64,000 nucleotides of DNA from assembly GCA_963707555.1 (NCBI GenBank), contig CAVPQM010000014.1:310001-374000 (forward strand), in the 5' to 3' direction. The notes below the pieces were generated by a model, which saw only the letters and a list, made by a program, of their open reading frames with translations, was not told the DNA's origin and searched no databases. A program made the translations under genes and the position numbers. This DNA comes from JAFAFN01 sp963707555. GTDB taxonomy: Bacteria; Actinomycetota; Acidimicrobiia; Acidimicrobiales; Microtrichaceae. Below, in pieces: positions 17,526 to 27,510 of the stretch; the stretch's first letter is position 1; the number at the start of each line of letters is the position of its first letter.

Positions 17526-18395
17526 ATGAGCCAGCACGACGACCACGGCGCACCAGACTTCGAGGAGATCCGACTCGACATCGAGCACGGTGTCGCCACG
17601 ATCACGTTGTCGCGACCGGACCGATTGAACGCCTTCACGCCGCGCATGGCCATGGAGGTCATGGCGGCGTTCGACGTGACCGACGCGGACGACTCGGTCC
17701 GCGGTGTGGTCATGACCGGTGATGGTCGAGCGTTCTGCGCGGGTGCCGACCTGGGCGGCGGCGGCGAGACGTTCGACCTGACGGGTGTGAAGAAGTCCTC
17801 CGACGACGTGCCGGCGGACCTCGGCGGCAGGGTCGTGCTGCGCATCCACCAATCGCTCAAGCCGGTGATCGCCGCGATCAACGGCCCGGCGGTCGGCGTC
17901 GGCCTCACCATGACCCTGCCGATGGACGTCCGGCTGGCGGTGGCGGGGTCGAAGATGGCGGTGCCGTTCGTGAAGCGGGGCATCGCGACCGACGGCTGCG
18001 CCAGTTGGTTCCTGCCACGAGTGGTCGGCGTGAGCCAGGCGCTCGAGTGGGTCAGCACCGGGCGCACCTTCCGCGCCGAGGACGCGCTCGCCGCGGGTCT
18101 GGTGCGCACGCTGTACGACGACCGCGACTCGCTCCTCGCCGCGGCGTACGACCTGGTCGAGGAGATCTCGGCCAATGCCGCGCCGGTGTCGGTGACGGTG
18201 TCGCGCAAGCTGATCTGGGATGCGATGACCTCGGGCGGTCCCGAGGACGCACACCGTCGTGAGTCGCTCGCGATCTATCGGCGTGGTCGCTCCGGCGATG
18301 CACGCGAGGGTGTGACCGCCTTCCTCGAGAAGCGCGACGCCGCGTTCCCCGACCTGGTCAGCGAGTCCACCGAGGTCACCGACCCGCCGGTCTGA
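17526..18395 (+). CDS. Enoyl-CoA hydratase/isomerase family protein
   Basis: A 289-residue crotonase. The oxyanion-hole motifs are GRAFCAGADL and INGPAVGVGLTM. Downstream, KRGIATDGCASWFLPRVVG matches enoyl-CoA hydratases, but the usual catalytic Glu pair is not clearly conserved (Asp in ATDGC), so a different crotonase activity is possible. ATG start just downstream of the divergent pepF gene. Likely role in fatty acid or sterol side-chain degradation, by family only. Confidence 0.88.
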   Translation: MSQHDDHGAPDFEEIRLDIEHGVATITLSRPDRLNAFTPRMAMEVMAAFDVTDADDSVRGVVMTGDGRAFCAGADLGGGGETFDLTGVKKSSDDVPADLGGRVVLRIHQSLKPVIAAINGPAVGVGLTMTLPMDVRLAVAGSKMAVPFVKRGIATDGCASWFLPRVVGVSQALEWVSTGRTFRAEDALAAGLVRTLYDDRDSLLAAAYDLVEEISANAAPVSVTVSRKLIWDAMTSGGPEDAHRRESLAIYRRGRSGDAREGVTAFLEKRDAAFPDLVSESTEVTDPPV

Positions 18396-18528
18396 GCGAC
18401 CAACCGTTCGACCGGGCCTCGCACCTCGCCGTTCCCGTTTCCTTCGCGAAGGCGGCGGTCGTGCGGGCGGTCCGTGGCCGTCGCGAAGGCGGCGATCGGC
18501 TGGCTGTCCGGTCGGGGAGCGAGGGATG

Positions 18529-19707
18529 TCAGGAGCGCAGGGCCTCGGCGACGGCGACGACGTCGTCCTCGGTCGCGCCGCCGGTGCCGATCACCATCCA
18601 GCCGCCGTACTCCCATTCCTGGGCGCCGACGACGATCCGGTCGGCGGAACGGCGGATCTCGGTGAGCTCCTCCACCGGCGCCGTCAGGCCGCCGCTCGTG
18701 TGGCAGCGCTCGATGGTGAGCGAGCCGGGCTCGGCGCCCACGGCGTTGTTCGCCAGGGCTTCGGCGAACCTGGGGGTGCTGATCGAGATGACCTGGATCC
18801 GTGCGCCGTCCGGACCGAGCAGCGGCAGGGTGGTCCACTGCTCGCCGCCCATGTCGACCGCGCCGGTGTCGACCGACTCTGCCTCGCCGAGCGCGTAGCC
18901 GTCCGGCAGCGCGAGGAGTTGGTGGTCCGCGACGGTCGCCGCCGGCTCGTTCGCACAGACGTCGGGTCCCGGCCAGGACAGCTGGGCGATCAGGCGCCGT
19001 AGGTCCGCTCTGGCGGCCTCCATGGGTTCTCCGACGAGATCGGGGCGGTCGAGCGGCGTGCTCGCGGTGACCAGCCAGGCCCTGCCGTCCTCGGTCAGTC
19101 CGACGTCGGCCCGGAGTCGCCGCTCCTGGTCGACGCCCCACGAGCCACGGACCGAGCTGCGCCGGTCCGAGGCCGCGAAGGGATCGCAGAGCTCGAAGGT
19201 GACGGGCTGGTCATCGTCGGGATCCGCCGGGAACGTCTCGGCGAGCTCCTCGGTGCCGATCTCGGTGACCCTGACCTCGGCCCCGCCGTCGCCGATGTCG
19301 ATCCGGATCGAGTCGATGTCACCCTGCTCGTCGCGTGTGGTCTCCGAGGTCACCCCGACCATCACCGCGGTCTCCGGGACGTGGAGATCGTCGACCCGAG
19401 GTCCGTCTGCCCGGGGCGCTGGGCAGGTGTTCTCGGGGTCGGGTGCCGGGTCGGGCAGGGGAGCGGGGACGGTGCCGTCGAGGGTCTGGATGGTCCGGTC
19501 GTCATCGAGGGAGATGACGGCGAACGTGCCGCCGGCGACGAGGGCCACGATGGCCGCAGCGGCCGCCAGCGGTCGCCACCGTGCACGGCGGGGATGATGT
19601 TGCACGGTCACGTCGTCGGGGACGGCGTGCTCCGCTGCATCCGCGTAGCGGCGCAGCTGCGCGATGACCTCGTCGGTGCCGTCGTCGGGGGCGTGCCGCT
19701 CATCCAT
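18529..19707 (-). CDS. Putative anti-sigma factor / membrane-anchored partner of the ECF sigma
   Basis: A 392-residue protein whose start overlaps the sigma-factor stop by eight bases. Residues 1-44 are cytoplasmic and acidic-to-basic (VIAQLRRYADAAEHAVPDDV), residues 45-66 form one transmembrane helix, and about 325 residues lie outside the cell. The ectodomain is acidic, with two similar halves and four or more cysteines, and resembles no family I recognise. The gene order and single-span topology indicate an anti-sigma role, but no zinc (HxxxCxxC) motif is visible. ATG at 19707 (MDERHAP) chosen for the overlap. Confidence 0.65.
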   Translation of the reverse strand: MDERHAPDDGTDEVIAQLRRYADAAEHAVPDDVTVQHHPRRARWRPLAAAAAIVALVAGGTFAVISLDDDRTIQTLDGTVPAPLPDPAPDPENTCPAPRADGPRVDDLHVPETAVMVGVTSETTRDEQGDIDSIRIDIGDGGAEVRVTEIGTEELAETFPADPDDDQPVTFELCDPFAASDRRSSVRGSWGVDQERRLRADVGLTEDGRAWLVTASTPLDRPDLVGEPMEAARADLRRLIAQLSWPGPDVCANEPAATVADHQLLALPDGYALGEAESVDTGAVDMGGEQWTTLPLLGPDGARIQVISISTPRFAEALANNAVGAEPGSLTIERCHTSGGLTAPVEELTEIRRSADRIVVGAQEWEYGGWMVIGTGGATEDDVVAVAEALRS

Positions 19708-20161
19708 CGTGGGCCTCCAGTCGTGCTCGCAGTCGTTCGGTCCCTCGTGCGACATGGGTGCTGACCGCCGAGGTCGAGATGTCGAGTGCCTCGCCGACCT
19801 CTCGGTGGGTCCACTCGCACGCGTGCACCAGCCACACGGCGACCCGCTGTCGCTCGGGCAGCGACGCCAGCTCCTCGATCAGCCGTGGTTCGACGTCCGG
19901 GACCCCGAGCGCAGCGGGGGGAGGCAGCAGCGGGTGCTTGCGGGGCCGCGTGCGGGACTGGCCGACCCGGTACAGGTAGCCGACCGGGTTCTCCATCGCG
20001 GCGAGCCGCTCACGGTGCTCCCACGCCCAGGCGAGCGCCTCGGCGGTCGCTTCGGCGGCCCGGTCGGTGCCGTAGGCGGCGATGTAGGCGCGTCGGAGCT
20101 TCGTCTCGGCGAGTGCGGCGAACCGCTCGAACTCGGTGGGAGCGCTGATGGGCGGGGACAT
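19700..20161 (-). CDS. ECF-type sigma factor
   Basis: A 153-residue extracytoplasmic-function sigma factor. Region 2 spans RRAYIAAYGTDRAAEATAEALAWAWEHRERL with NPVGYLYRVGQSR as the 2.4 promoter-contact end. Region 4 spans LASLPERQRVAVWLVHACEWTHREVGEALDISTSAVSTHVARGTERLR, ending in the helix-turn-helix. A cytoplasmic activator of RNA polymerase, presumably held by the membrane protein encoded next. Target promoters cannot be read from this window. Confidence 0.88.
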   Translation of the reverse strand: MSPPISAPTEFERFAALAETKLRRAYIAAYGTDRAAEATAEALAWAWEHRERLAAMENPVGYLYRVGQSRTRPRKHPLLPPPAALGVPDVEPRLIEELASLPERQRVAVWLVHACEWTHREVGEALDISTSAVSTHVARGTERLRARLEAHDG

Positions 20162-20286
20162 GTCCCGGTGTACGTCCTTCCTCGGTCGCGGTCGGTCGGT
20201 GGGAGCGGAGCTTCACAGATGAAGAGCCCCGACCGGCCGATCCGCGCCACAGCGGTCTGCTCGCTGTGTGTCCCGGCGATGGAATT

Positions 20287-20323
20287 GCGTGAGTTGTCGT
20301 CGTGACACGACGACAACTCACGC
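20287..20323. repeat. 37-bp palindrome upstream of dnaE2
   Basis: GCGTGAGTTGTCGTCGTG-a-CACGACGACAACTCACGC: 18-bp perfect arms around one base. As RNA it gives a 16-bp stem with a 5-nt loop. It lies between the sigma gene and the LexA box of dnaE2, about 48 bp from the box. No T-tract. One of several such elements here. Confidence 0.9.
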
Positions 20324-20370
20324 CAGAAGTCGAGGTGGGAGGGGTGGGGCGAGGGACCCCATGGCGGTAT

Positions 20371-20384
20371 CGAACATGTGTTCG
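20371..20384. promoter_or_regulatory. LexA/SOS box of dnaE2
   Basis: CGAAC-ATGT-GTTCG, identical over all 14 bases to the imuA box, ending 14 bp before the dnaE2 start. Predicts SOS induction of the polymerase together with imuA-imuB. Confidence 0.93.
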
Positions 20385-20398
20385 GTATTCTGGGGTCC

Positions 20399-23300
20399 AT
20401 GGGGTTCAACAACCCGGGTGTGCCCTGGTCGGAGTTGGAGAAGCGGTTGTCCGACCGCTGGGACGAGGCCGACCCCATCGCGTCCCGAGCCCGACGTAGT
20501 GACCACCCCGGTGACGGCGGCGACAGCCCGGCGTGGTCGTACCACCGTGAGTCCTACGAGGCGCCCGCCGAGCTGCTCGCCGAGGTCGACCGTGCCCGGG
20601 GGCGTGACACGTCGGTGCCGTATGCCGAACTGCACTGCCACTCGGCGTTCAGCTTCCTCGACGGCGCGTCGCAGCCCGAGGCGTTGGCCGAAGAGGCGGC
20701 CAGGTTGGGGCTCGACGCACTGGCGATCACCGACCACGCCGGCTTCTACGGCGTGGTCCGCTTCGCCGAGGCCGCCCGGGCGCTCGAGCTCGCCACGGTC
20801 TTCGGCGCCGAGCTGACCCTGAACGCCACCGAGGCGCGTTCGGGGCCGGCCGATCCACAGGGGCGCCACGTCCTGGTGCTCGCCCGCGATCCGACCGGCT
20901 ACGCACAGCTCGCCTCGTTGCTGTCCCGGGCGCAGATGGCGGGCGAGAAGGGGCGACCCGAGCTGTCGTTCGCCGCGCTGGCCGAGGCCGCCTCGGGCGG
21001 TGGGTCCGGCGGCGGCGGCGCTCGTGGCCACTGGGCGGTGCTGACGGGCTGTCGCAAGGGCACGGTGCCCGCCGCGCTCGCTGCGGGGGGCCCCGCCGCT
21101 GCCGAGCGTGAGCTGCGAGCGCTGATCGCCGCGTTCGGCGTCGAGCACACCTTCGTCGAGCTCTGGGACCACGGCGATCCGCTGGACTCGGCGCGCAACG
21201 ACGCGCTCGCCCGGCTGGCGGTGAAGGTCGGGGTGCAACCGCTGGCATCGAACAACGTGCACTACGCCACACCGTCGCAGCGCATGTTGGCCACGGGGCT
21301 GGCGGCGATCCGTTCACGACGCTCGCTGGACGACATCGACGGCTGGTTGCCCGGCGGGGGAGCGGCGCACCTGCGTTCGGGGGCGGAGCAGGCTCGACGG
21401 TTCGCCCGCTACCCGGGGGTGGTGGCCGCTGCGGCCCAACTCGGTCGTGAGTGTGCGTTCGACCTGGCGCTCGTGGCGCCGAAGCTGCCGCCGTACCCGT
21501 GTCCGCCGCATCCTCAGGGGCACCCCAGGGCGGGGCAGCCGATGACCGAGGCCGAGTTCCTGCGTTCCCTGGCCGAGGCGGGTGCGACACGTCGCTACGG
21601 GCCGCGTCACGCCCAGCGGGTGGCCGGCGCGTGGGCACAGATCGACCACGAGCTCGACCTGATCGAGTCGCTCGGGTTCCCCGGTTACTTCCTGATCGTC
21701 TGGGACATCGTGCACTTCTGCGAGCAGCACGACATCTACTGCCAGGGCCGCGGCTCGGCGGCGAACTCTGCGGTGTGCTTCGCACTCGGCGTGACCAAGG
21801 CCGACGCGGTGCAGCTGGGACTGCTCTTCGAGCGCTTCCTGTCGCCCGAGCGCGACGGCCCGCCCGACATCGACCTCGACATCGAGTCCGGCCGCCGCGA
21901 AGAGGTGATCCAGTACGTCTACACGCGCTACGGCCGATCCCACGCGGCGCAGGTCGCGAACGTCATCACCTACCGCTCGCGCTCCGCGGTGCGCGACGCC
22001 GCCCGGGCGTTCGGGTTCGCGCCGGGTCAGCAGGACGCGTGGGCCAAGTCGCTGGACCGCTGGGGCGCCATCCCCGCCGCCGGCGATCCTGCGGGTGACC
22101 GGCAACGGACTGAGACCGGCATCCCCGAGCCCGTGCTCGAGCTCGCCGGCCAGCTCGAGGACCTGCCACGGCACCTGGGCATCCACTCCGGCGGCATGGT
22201 GATGTGCGACCGACCGGTGGTCGAGGTGTGCCCGACGGAGTGGGCCCGGATGGAGAACCGCTCGGTCCTGCAGTGGGACAAGGACGACTGCGCCGCGGCC
22301 GGTCTGGTGAAGTTCGACCTGCTGGGCCTGGGCATGTTGAGCGCCCTGCACTTCGCCGTCGACCTGGTGCGCGATCACGAGGGCGTCGATCTCGACCTGG
22401 CCGAGCTGCCCCAGGACGACGCGGTCTACGACATGTTGTGCCGGGCCGACTCGGTGGGGGTGTTCCAGGTCGAGTCACGGGCACAGATGGCGACGTTGCC
22501 CCGGTTGCGGCCCCGCTGCTTCTACGACCTGGTGATCGAGATCGCGTTGATCCGCCCAGGCCCCATCCAGGGCGGCTCCGTGCACCCCTACATCCGTCGC
22601 CGCAAGGGTGAGGAGCCCGTCACCTACCTGCACCCCCTGCTCGAGAAGTCGCTGTCCAAGACGCTCGGCGTGCCGCTGTTCCAGGAGCAGCTCATGCAGA
22701 TGGCGATCGACGTCGCGGGGTTCACCCCCGCCGAGGCCGACCAGTTGCGCCAGGCCATGGGCTCGAAGCGGTCGAACCGGCGCATGGCGGCCCTGCGGGA
22801 GCGCTTCGACCAAGGGCTGGCCCGCAACGGGATCACCGGAGCGGTTGCCGAAGGGCTGTGGGACAAGCTCGCGGCGTTCGCGAACTACGGCTTCCCGGAG
22901 TCGCACTCGGTGAGCTTCGCCTACCTGGTGTACTCGTCGTCCTGGCTCAAGCTGCGCCATCCGGCCGCATTCTGTGCGGCGCTGCTCAAGGCGCAGCCGA
23001 TGGGGTTCTACTCGCCCCAGTCGCTGGTCCAGGACGCCCGCCGTCACGGCGTCGAGGTGCGGACGCCGGATCTCGACGCCTCGGACTGGTGTGCGGGTCT
23101 GGAGCCCGGCCCCGAGAACGTGCCGAACCGTCCCGAAAAACGGGACGGTTCGGTGACATCGGGTCAGGGGGTTGGCGCTGACACTCCGGGCTCGGGCCCG
23201 GTGGGGTGGGGCAACGGTGTCGGGGAGCGCACCGATCCGGCGACGTGGGGGCGGGGTGGTCCGGCGGTCCGGCTGGGCTTCGACTCGGTCCGGGGGATCG

Positions 23301-24057
23301 GCGAGGACCTGGCCAAGGAGATCGCCGCGGGTCGCCCGTACGACGGCATGGAGGATCTCGCCCGACGGGTGTCGCTGACCCGCTCGCAGCTCGAAGCGCT
23401 CGCCACGGCGGGTGTGTTCACGCCCTCAACGTCAACCTCAAGTAGAGGTTCAGAGTTGAGGGTTGGAGGTGACGAGAATCCAAGGGGCGCAAGGGGTCTG
23501 CAGGATCAGCAGTCCGGTCGACGGGACGGTCAGCCACAGGATCGGCGTCAGGCGATCTGGGCCGCCGGGGCGGCGTCACAGGTGAAGTCGGACCGTCTGC
23601 CGGGCATCGTCGTGGGCCTGGACGCACCCCAGCTGCCCGGCATGGACGACTGGGAGCACGCCGTCGCCGACCTCTGGGCGACCGGCGTCTCACCCGATGG
23701 GCACCCCACGAAGTTCCTGCGGGCCGACCTCGATCGGCGCGGGCAGTCACCTCGGCCGAGCTGCGTTCGCTGCGCGACGGCACCCGTGTCCTGGTGGCGG
23801 GCATCGTCACCCACCGGCAACGTCCGGCGACCGCGGCGGGCGTCACCTTCGTGAATCTCGAGGACGAGACCGGTCTCACCAACGTGGTGGTCTCACGTGG
23901 GTGCTGGGCACGCCATCGTCACGTCGCTCGCTCCGCTCCCGCCCTGCTGATCAGCGGTCGTCTGGAGCTGACCGCCGACGGGGTCGTCAACGTGGTGGCC
24001 GAACGCATCGAGGAGCTCCCCGTCGTGGCAACCTTGCCGGCCCGGAACTTCCGCTGA
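20399..24057 (+). CDS. dnaE2: Error-prone DNA polymerase DnaE2 (one frameshift)
   Basis: C-family polymerase of about 1219 residues if repaired. The PHP domain opens with YAELHCHSAFSFLDGAS and ITDHAGFYG. Catalytic palm motifs include PDIDLDIESGRR and GRGSAANSAVCFALGVTKADAV. The frame must shift by one base near 23745 to reach the conserved end VTHRQRPATAAGVTFVNLEDETG-LTNVVVS-ARNFR. Two insertions relative to mycobacterial DnaE2 (about 23103-23270 and 23415-23540) each carry a strong palindrome. ATG 20399 follows the LexA box; ATG 20378 lies within it. Works with ImuA/ImuB in damage-induced translesion synthesis. Confidence 0.92.
23123..23153. repeat. Palindrome inside dnaE2 (insertion 1)
   Basis: CCGAACCGTCCCG-aaaaa-CGGGACGGTTCGG, 13-bp perfect arms and a 5-nt loop, translated in frame as part of a low-complexity segment (NRPEKRDG) that mycobacterial DnaE2 lacks. 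Confidence 0.9.
23423..23462. repeat. Palindrome inside dnaE2 (insertion 2)
   Basis: CCCTCAAC-gtc-AACCTC-aagta-GAGGTT-caga-GTTGAGGG: two nested stems and again a 5-nt loop. It begins a Ser/Thr/Gly-rich insertion before the conserved RRQAIWAAGAA segment. Local base composition is less GC-rich than the flanks. The core also looks like a MerR/SoxR-type operator, which may be coincidence. Confidence 0.85.
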
Positions 24058-24158
24058 GTGGCCCTTGGCTCCACCGCCATGAGGGGACCGATGACTAGCG
24101 TGAACCCGCCGGACGCCGAATGGGCGGCCACGACGCCGTCGCTGAGAGGGAGAGTGCG

Positions 24159-24887
24159 ATGCCGATCCACGGATCGTTGTTCCAGGACTACGCGGAGACC
24201 ACGGGGCAGGACCCCTTCACCCTGCAGAACAAGAAGATGCTGAAGGTGGCCATGCAGTACGGCCCCGTCATGGCGCGGATGGGCTCGATGGTCGCCTACC
24301 AGGGCGACGTCCGGTTCCAGAACCAGGGCTCCGGCGGCCTCAACAAGATGCTCAAGTCGAAGATGACCGGCGAGGGCGTCAGCATGATGACCTGCGAGGG
24401 CACCGGCGAGCTGTTCCTCGCCGACATGGCCTCGGAGATCCAGGTCATGTACCTCGAGAACGACATGATCTCGGTCAACGGCGCGAACGTGCTGGCGTTC
24501 TCGCAGTCGATCGACTGGGACATCCACCGGGTGAACGCCGGCCGTGCCTCGATGATGGCCGGCGGTCTGTTCAACGTGTCGCTGCGCGGCACCGGCTACG
24601 TCGCGGTCACGACCAAGGGCGACCCGGTCGCGCTCGACGTGTCCGGTGCGCCCACCTTCGCGGATGCCGACGCCGTCGTCCTGTGGACCGCCGGCGTCTC
24701 GATGGACGTGCGCGTCGACACCGGCGGCATGAAGTCGATGCTCCGTGGCGGCACCGGTGAGCTCGTCCAGATGGCCTTCGGTGGCCAGGGTTTCGTGCTG
24801 GTCCAGCCGGCCGAGAGCGTCGTCGACGGCGGTCACCAGGCGACGCAGACCAAGCAGGGCGGCCTCGGAGGTCTGCTCGGAGGATGA
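24159..24887 (+). CDS. AIM24 family protein
   Basis: A 242-residue AIM24/TIGR00266-type protein built of repeated beta segments. SMVAYQGDVRFQN, CEGTGELFLAD, ISVNGANVLAFSQSIDWDIH and LRGTGYVAVTT are characteristic. Bacterial members are of unknown function; the yeast namesake shapes mitochondrial membranes. ATG at 24159 follows a purine-rich GAGAGGGAGAG site. The Gly-rich end (GGLGGLLGG) is common in this family. It stands alone between dnaE2 and the carboxypeptidase. Confidence 0.88.
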   Translation: MPIHGSLFQDYAETTGQDPFTLQNKKMLKVAMQYGPVMARMGSMVAYQGDVRFQNQGSGGLNKMLKSKMTGEGVSMMTCEGTGELFLADMASEIQVMYLENDMISVNGANVLAFSQSIDWDIHRVNAGRASMMAGGLFNVSLRGTGYVAVTTKGDPVALDVSGAPTFADADAVVLWTAGVSMDVRVDTGGMKSMLRGGTGELVQMAFGGQGFVLVQPAESVVDGGHQATQTKQGGLGGLLGG

Positions 24888-25017
24888 GCAGACCCGGCGC
24901 CGGTGACCGGCCTCCCGCCACGACCACTCAACTCCGCGAGCCGTCGGCCGACGCGAGTCACGTGAACCGCGTCCGGGAATCCGTGTCGACCGAGCCGAAC
25001 GTCGGAGCGTCGCTCCG

Positions 25018-26346
25018 ATGACGTCACGTCGCTCCGGCGCTCGCCCCGGCACCCTCCGCACCGTCGTCGCTCGGACTCGCCTGTCTGGTCGGCCTCGGGG
25101 CAGCGGTCGCGCCGGGTGCGCAGGCCCAGGACGCCGATGAGGTCGACGTGCTGACCGCGTCTCGCGAAGAGGTGCGAGCGGCCGTCGCCGCGCTCGACGC
25201 ACGCACCGAGGAACAGGTCGCGGTCGTCGCCGCTGCCGAGTCCGACGAGGCGGCAGCCAGGGTCGCCGTCGACCGGGCCCGCGCACGTGTCGCGCTGGCC
25301 CGCAACGAGGTCGAACTCGCCCGTGAGGTCGTCGCCGACTACGCCGTCGAGGCCTACATCCGCCCACCGGCCACCGAGATGCTGCGCGTGCTGTCGATCT
25401 CGGCAGCCGACGACGCCACCTACGCCAGCAGCGTCATCAAGATCATGGCCGACGAGCGTCGCAAGGTCGTCGACGTGCTCGTCGAGAAGCAGGCCGAGGC
25501 GGACCGACAGCAAGAGGCAGCAGATCGAGCCGTGGCCGAGGCCGACGCCAGGGCGCAGGCGGCCCAGGACGAGCTCGACGGCCTGCAGCGCATGCGCGAC
25601 GAGCAGACCGCGCTCGCAGAGAGCCTCGACGACCGCCTCGACAAGGCGCTCGCCGAAGCGGCCGCGCGGCCGAGATCGACCGACAGATGGCCGAGGAGTT
25701 GGCCGCACAGGAGTTGGCGCTGCGCAACGAGGGCCCCGCGTCGCCCGTGGTGAACGTGTCGACCGACCCGGTGCCCGAGACGCCGCAGGATCCGACCGGC
25801 CCCGCACCCACCTCGCCGCCGGCGAACCCCGGGCCGGGGGCGCCGCCGACGACCGCTCGGCCGGCACCGCCGACGACTCGTCCGCCGACGGCCACCACTC
25901 GTCCGCCGACGGTGACGACGCGCCCGCCGTCACCGCCGTCGGGCACCGTCACCTGGGCCGACGTGACCAGCGTCGGGGGCATCTGGGTGCACAAGTCGAT
26001 CGCCCCGCGGGTGCAGTCGCTGCTCAACGCCGCCAACGCCGCGGGCCACAACCTCCGCGGTGGCGGGTTCCGTGACTCCGCGGCCCAGGGCGCGACCCGT
26101 CGCGCCAACTGCGGGCCGACCTACTACGACATCTACGAGAAGCCCTCGAACCAGTGCCGCCCGCCGACGGCCCGTCCCGGTCGCTCGATGCACGAACGGG
26201 GTCTGGCGATCGACTTCACCTCGCACGGCTCGCTCATCACCTCACGCTCCAGCGCCGCGTTCCGCTGGCTGGAGGCCAACGCCGCCCGGTACGGGCTCTA
26301 CAACCTGCCCTCGGAGCCGTGGCACTGGAGCACGAACGGCAACTGA
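25018..26346 (+). CDS. Secreted coiled-coil protein with M15 D-Ala-D-Ala carboxypeptidase domain (two frameshifts)
   Basis: About 442 residues after repair. The signal peptide begins MTSRRSGARPGTLR at ATG 25018, and its hydrophobic core LGLACLVGLGAAVAPGAQAQ lies in another frame, so one shift falls near 25075. Residues about 40-215 form a long coiled coil (EEVRAAVAAL to EAAA). A second shift near 25662 joins it to AEIDRQMAEELAAQE, a Pro/Thr linker with TTRPPTAT repeats, and the VanY-type M15 domain. SMHERGLAIDFT and EPWHWS carry the zinc ligands. The layout resembles secreted cell-wall hydrolases in which a coiled coil regulates the peptidase. Confidence 0.82.
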
Positions 26347-26377
26347 TCACCCTGTGACCGTCACGGCGACCTGCCGC

Positions 26378-26650
26378 TCAGCTCGTCGGGTGGAACGGGT
26401 GCCCCGCTGCGGCGAACGGCTCCACGGCTTCGGCGCTGAACGTCACGTCGTGGGGGAGCGCCTCGAGGATCGTTCCGAACAGCGCGTCCGCCTCCCGAGC
26501 ACGCCGAGCCGGCCGATGACGTCGCTCCACTGGGCGATGCATCGCATCGGCCACGAGATCGATCGCCACGTCACAGCAGGACCGTAGCGGCGACGGTTGC
26601 CAGGGCGGTGACAGGCTGCGGCCTGTCGCACGTGACGTTGCGATCCGCAC
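26378..26650 (-). CDS. Possible short hypothetical protein
   Basis: Up to 90 residues on the minus strand in the 347-bp space between the carboxypeptidase and the next membrane protein. The last 40 residues (READALFGTILEALPHDVTFSAEAVEPFAAAGHP) read like real protein, whereas the first half is Arg/Pro-rich and may be in the wrong frame; another frame gives QWSDVIGRLGVLG. It may be the end of a frameshifted gene. No family recognised. Confidence 0.3.
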   Translation of the reverse strand: MRIATSRATGRSLSPPWQPSPLRSCCDVAIDLVADAMHRPVERRHRPARRAREADALFGTILEALPHDVTFSAEAVEPFAAAGHPFHPTS

Positions 26651-26693
26651 GGGTTCACGTCATCATCTCGGTCATGGCGTCGGGGGTGGGACG

Positions 26694-27232
26694 ATGAAGA
26701 CGGTTCGTCTGCTGGGCGTGGTGAGCTGCTCGGGGCTCGGATCGCTCATCGCGCTGACCACGCTCATGGTGCGACTGAGGACCTCGATCCGACACGAGGC
26801 GTGGGCGCTGGTCGGGTTCACGTCGCTGGCCATCCTGGGGGTCATGGCGGTCACTGCCGCCCTGGTCGCCGGGTCGATCAACGGGTGGATCCGCAGTCGG
26901 ACCGACGCTGCCGACGCTCGTCCGGCGAGCACGACGGCACAGCGGCTCGTCGACGGGTGGCTCGCACCGGCGATGGTGGGCGTCGTGGTGGTGGGCATCC
27001 TCCTGACGATGAGCGGCGTCGACTGGATGATCGGCTACCTCCCCATCGCGGTGTTCGCCGCGTGGCTGTTGACGTTCTCGCTGCTCGTCCAGCGCGAACG
27101 GCGCGGGCCCTGTGGTGCTGGCGGGTGCGGATCGCGGCATTCGGCGTCGGCATCGTGGGCCTGTCGTCGCTGCACGCTGGCGTGTCCAGCCCCAGCCGCG
27201 CAGCGGCAGCAGATCCTCGCCGGCGCAGGTAG
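26694..27232 (+). CDS. Hypothetical membrane protein (one frameshift)
   Basis: About 179 residues. Hydrophobic segments: VRLLGVVSCSGLGSLIALTTLM, WALVGFTSLAILGVMAVTAALVAG, MVGVVVVGILLTMSGVDWMIGYLPIAVFAAWLLTFSLLV. A further one (VRIAAFGVGIVGLSSLHAGV) is reached only by a one-base shift near 27100. ATG at 26694 follows a GGGGGTGGG purine run. No family recognised. Without the shift the frame continues to 27281 as a Cys/Arg-rich tail, which is unlikely. Confidence 0.55.
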
Positions 27233-27510
27233 CCGACGCAGGGGGCTGGAGCGACACGATCCTGAGCAAGGACGATGGTGAGCGTGCGGCGATGGAGACC
27301 GAGGACTCCTCCATCGACAGCCACGGAGTCGCGCATGCGAGGTTGCGGCACCGCTTCTTCACATCTCGGTCGCCGCGATGATGATCACCGAGCGACCGAG
27401 ATCGTCGGCGACCTTGACCTCGAGTCCATGGAGGTTGACGAACCGATCGAGCAGGCATCAGCGTCAACTCCTGACGTCCGGCTGCGCCTGCCGAGAGGAA
27501 ACGGATCGCC
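27233..27510. other. Intergenic stretch without a confident gene
   Basis: No convincing reading frame. On the minus strand a short run (RFVNLHGLEVKVADDLGRSVIIIAATEM, roughly 27465-27358, ended by a stop) looks protein-like and could be the end of a broken gene. Surrounding frames are Arg/Pro-rich shadows. Confidence 0.4.

Noticed and set aside
23423..23462. SoxR/MerR operator inside dnaE2
   Set aside because: AACCTC-aagta-GAGGTT resembles one, but it lies within coding sequence with no promoter or MerR gene nearby. It is more simply explained as a palindromic insertion.
26347..26693. Small RNA gene in the spacer after the M15 peptidase
   Set aside because: No promoter, conserved stem or terminator that I could recognise.
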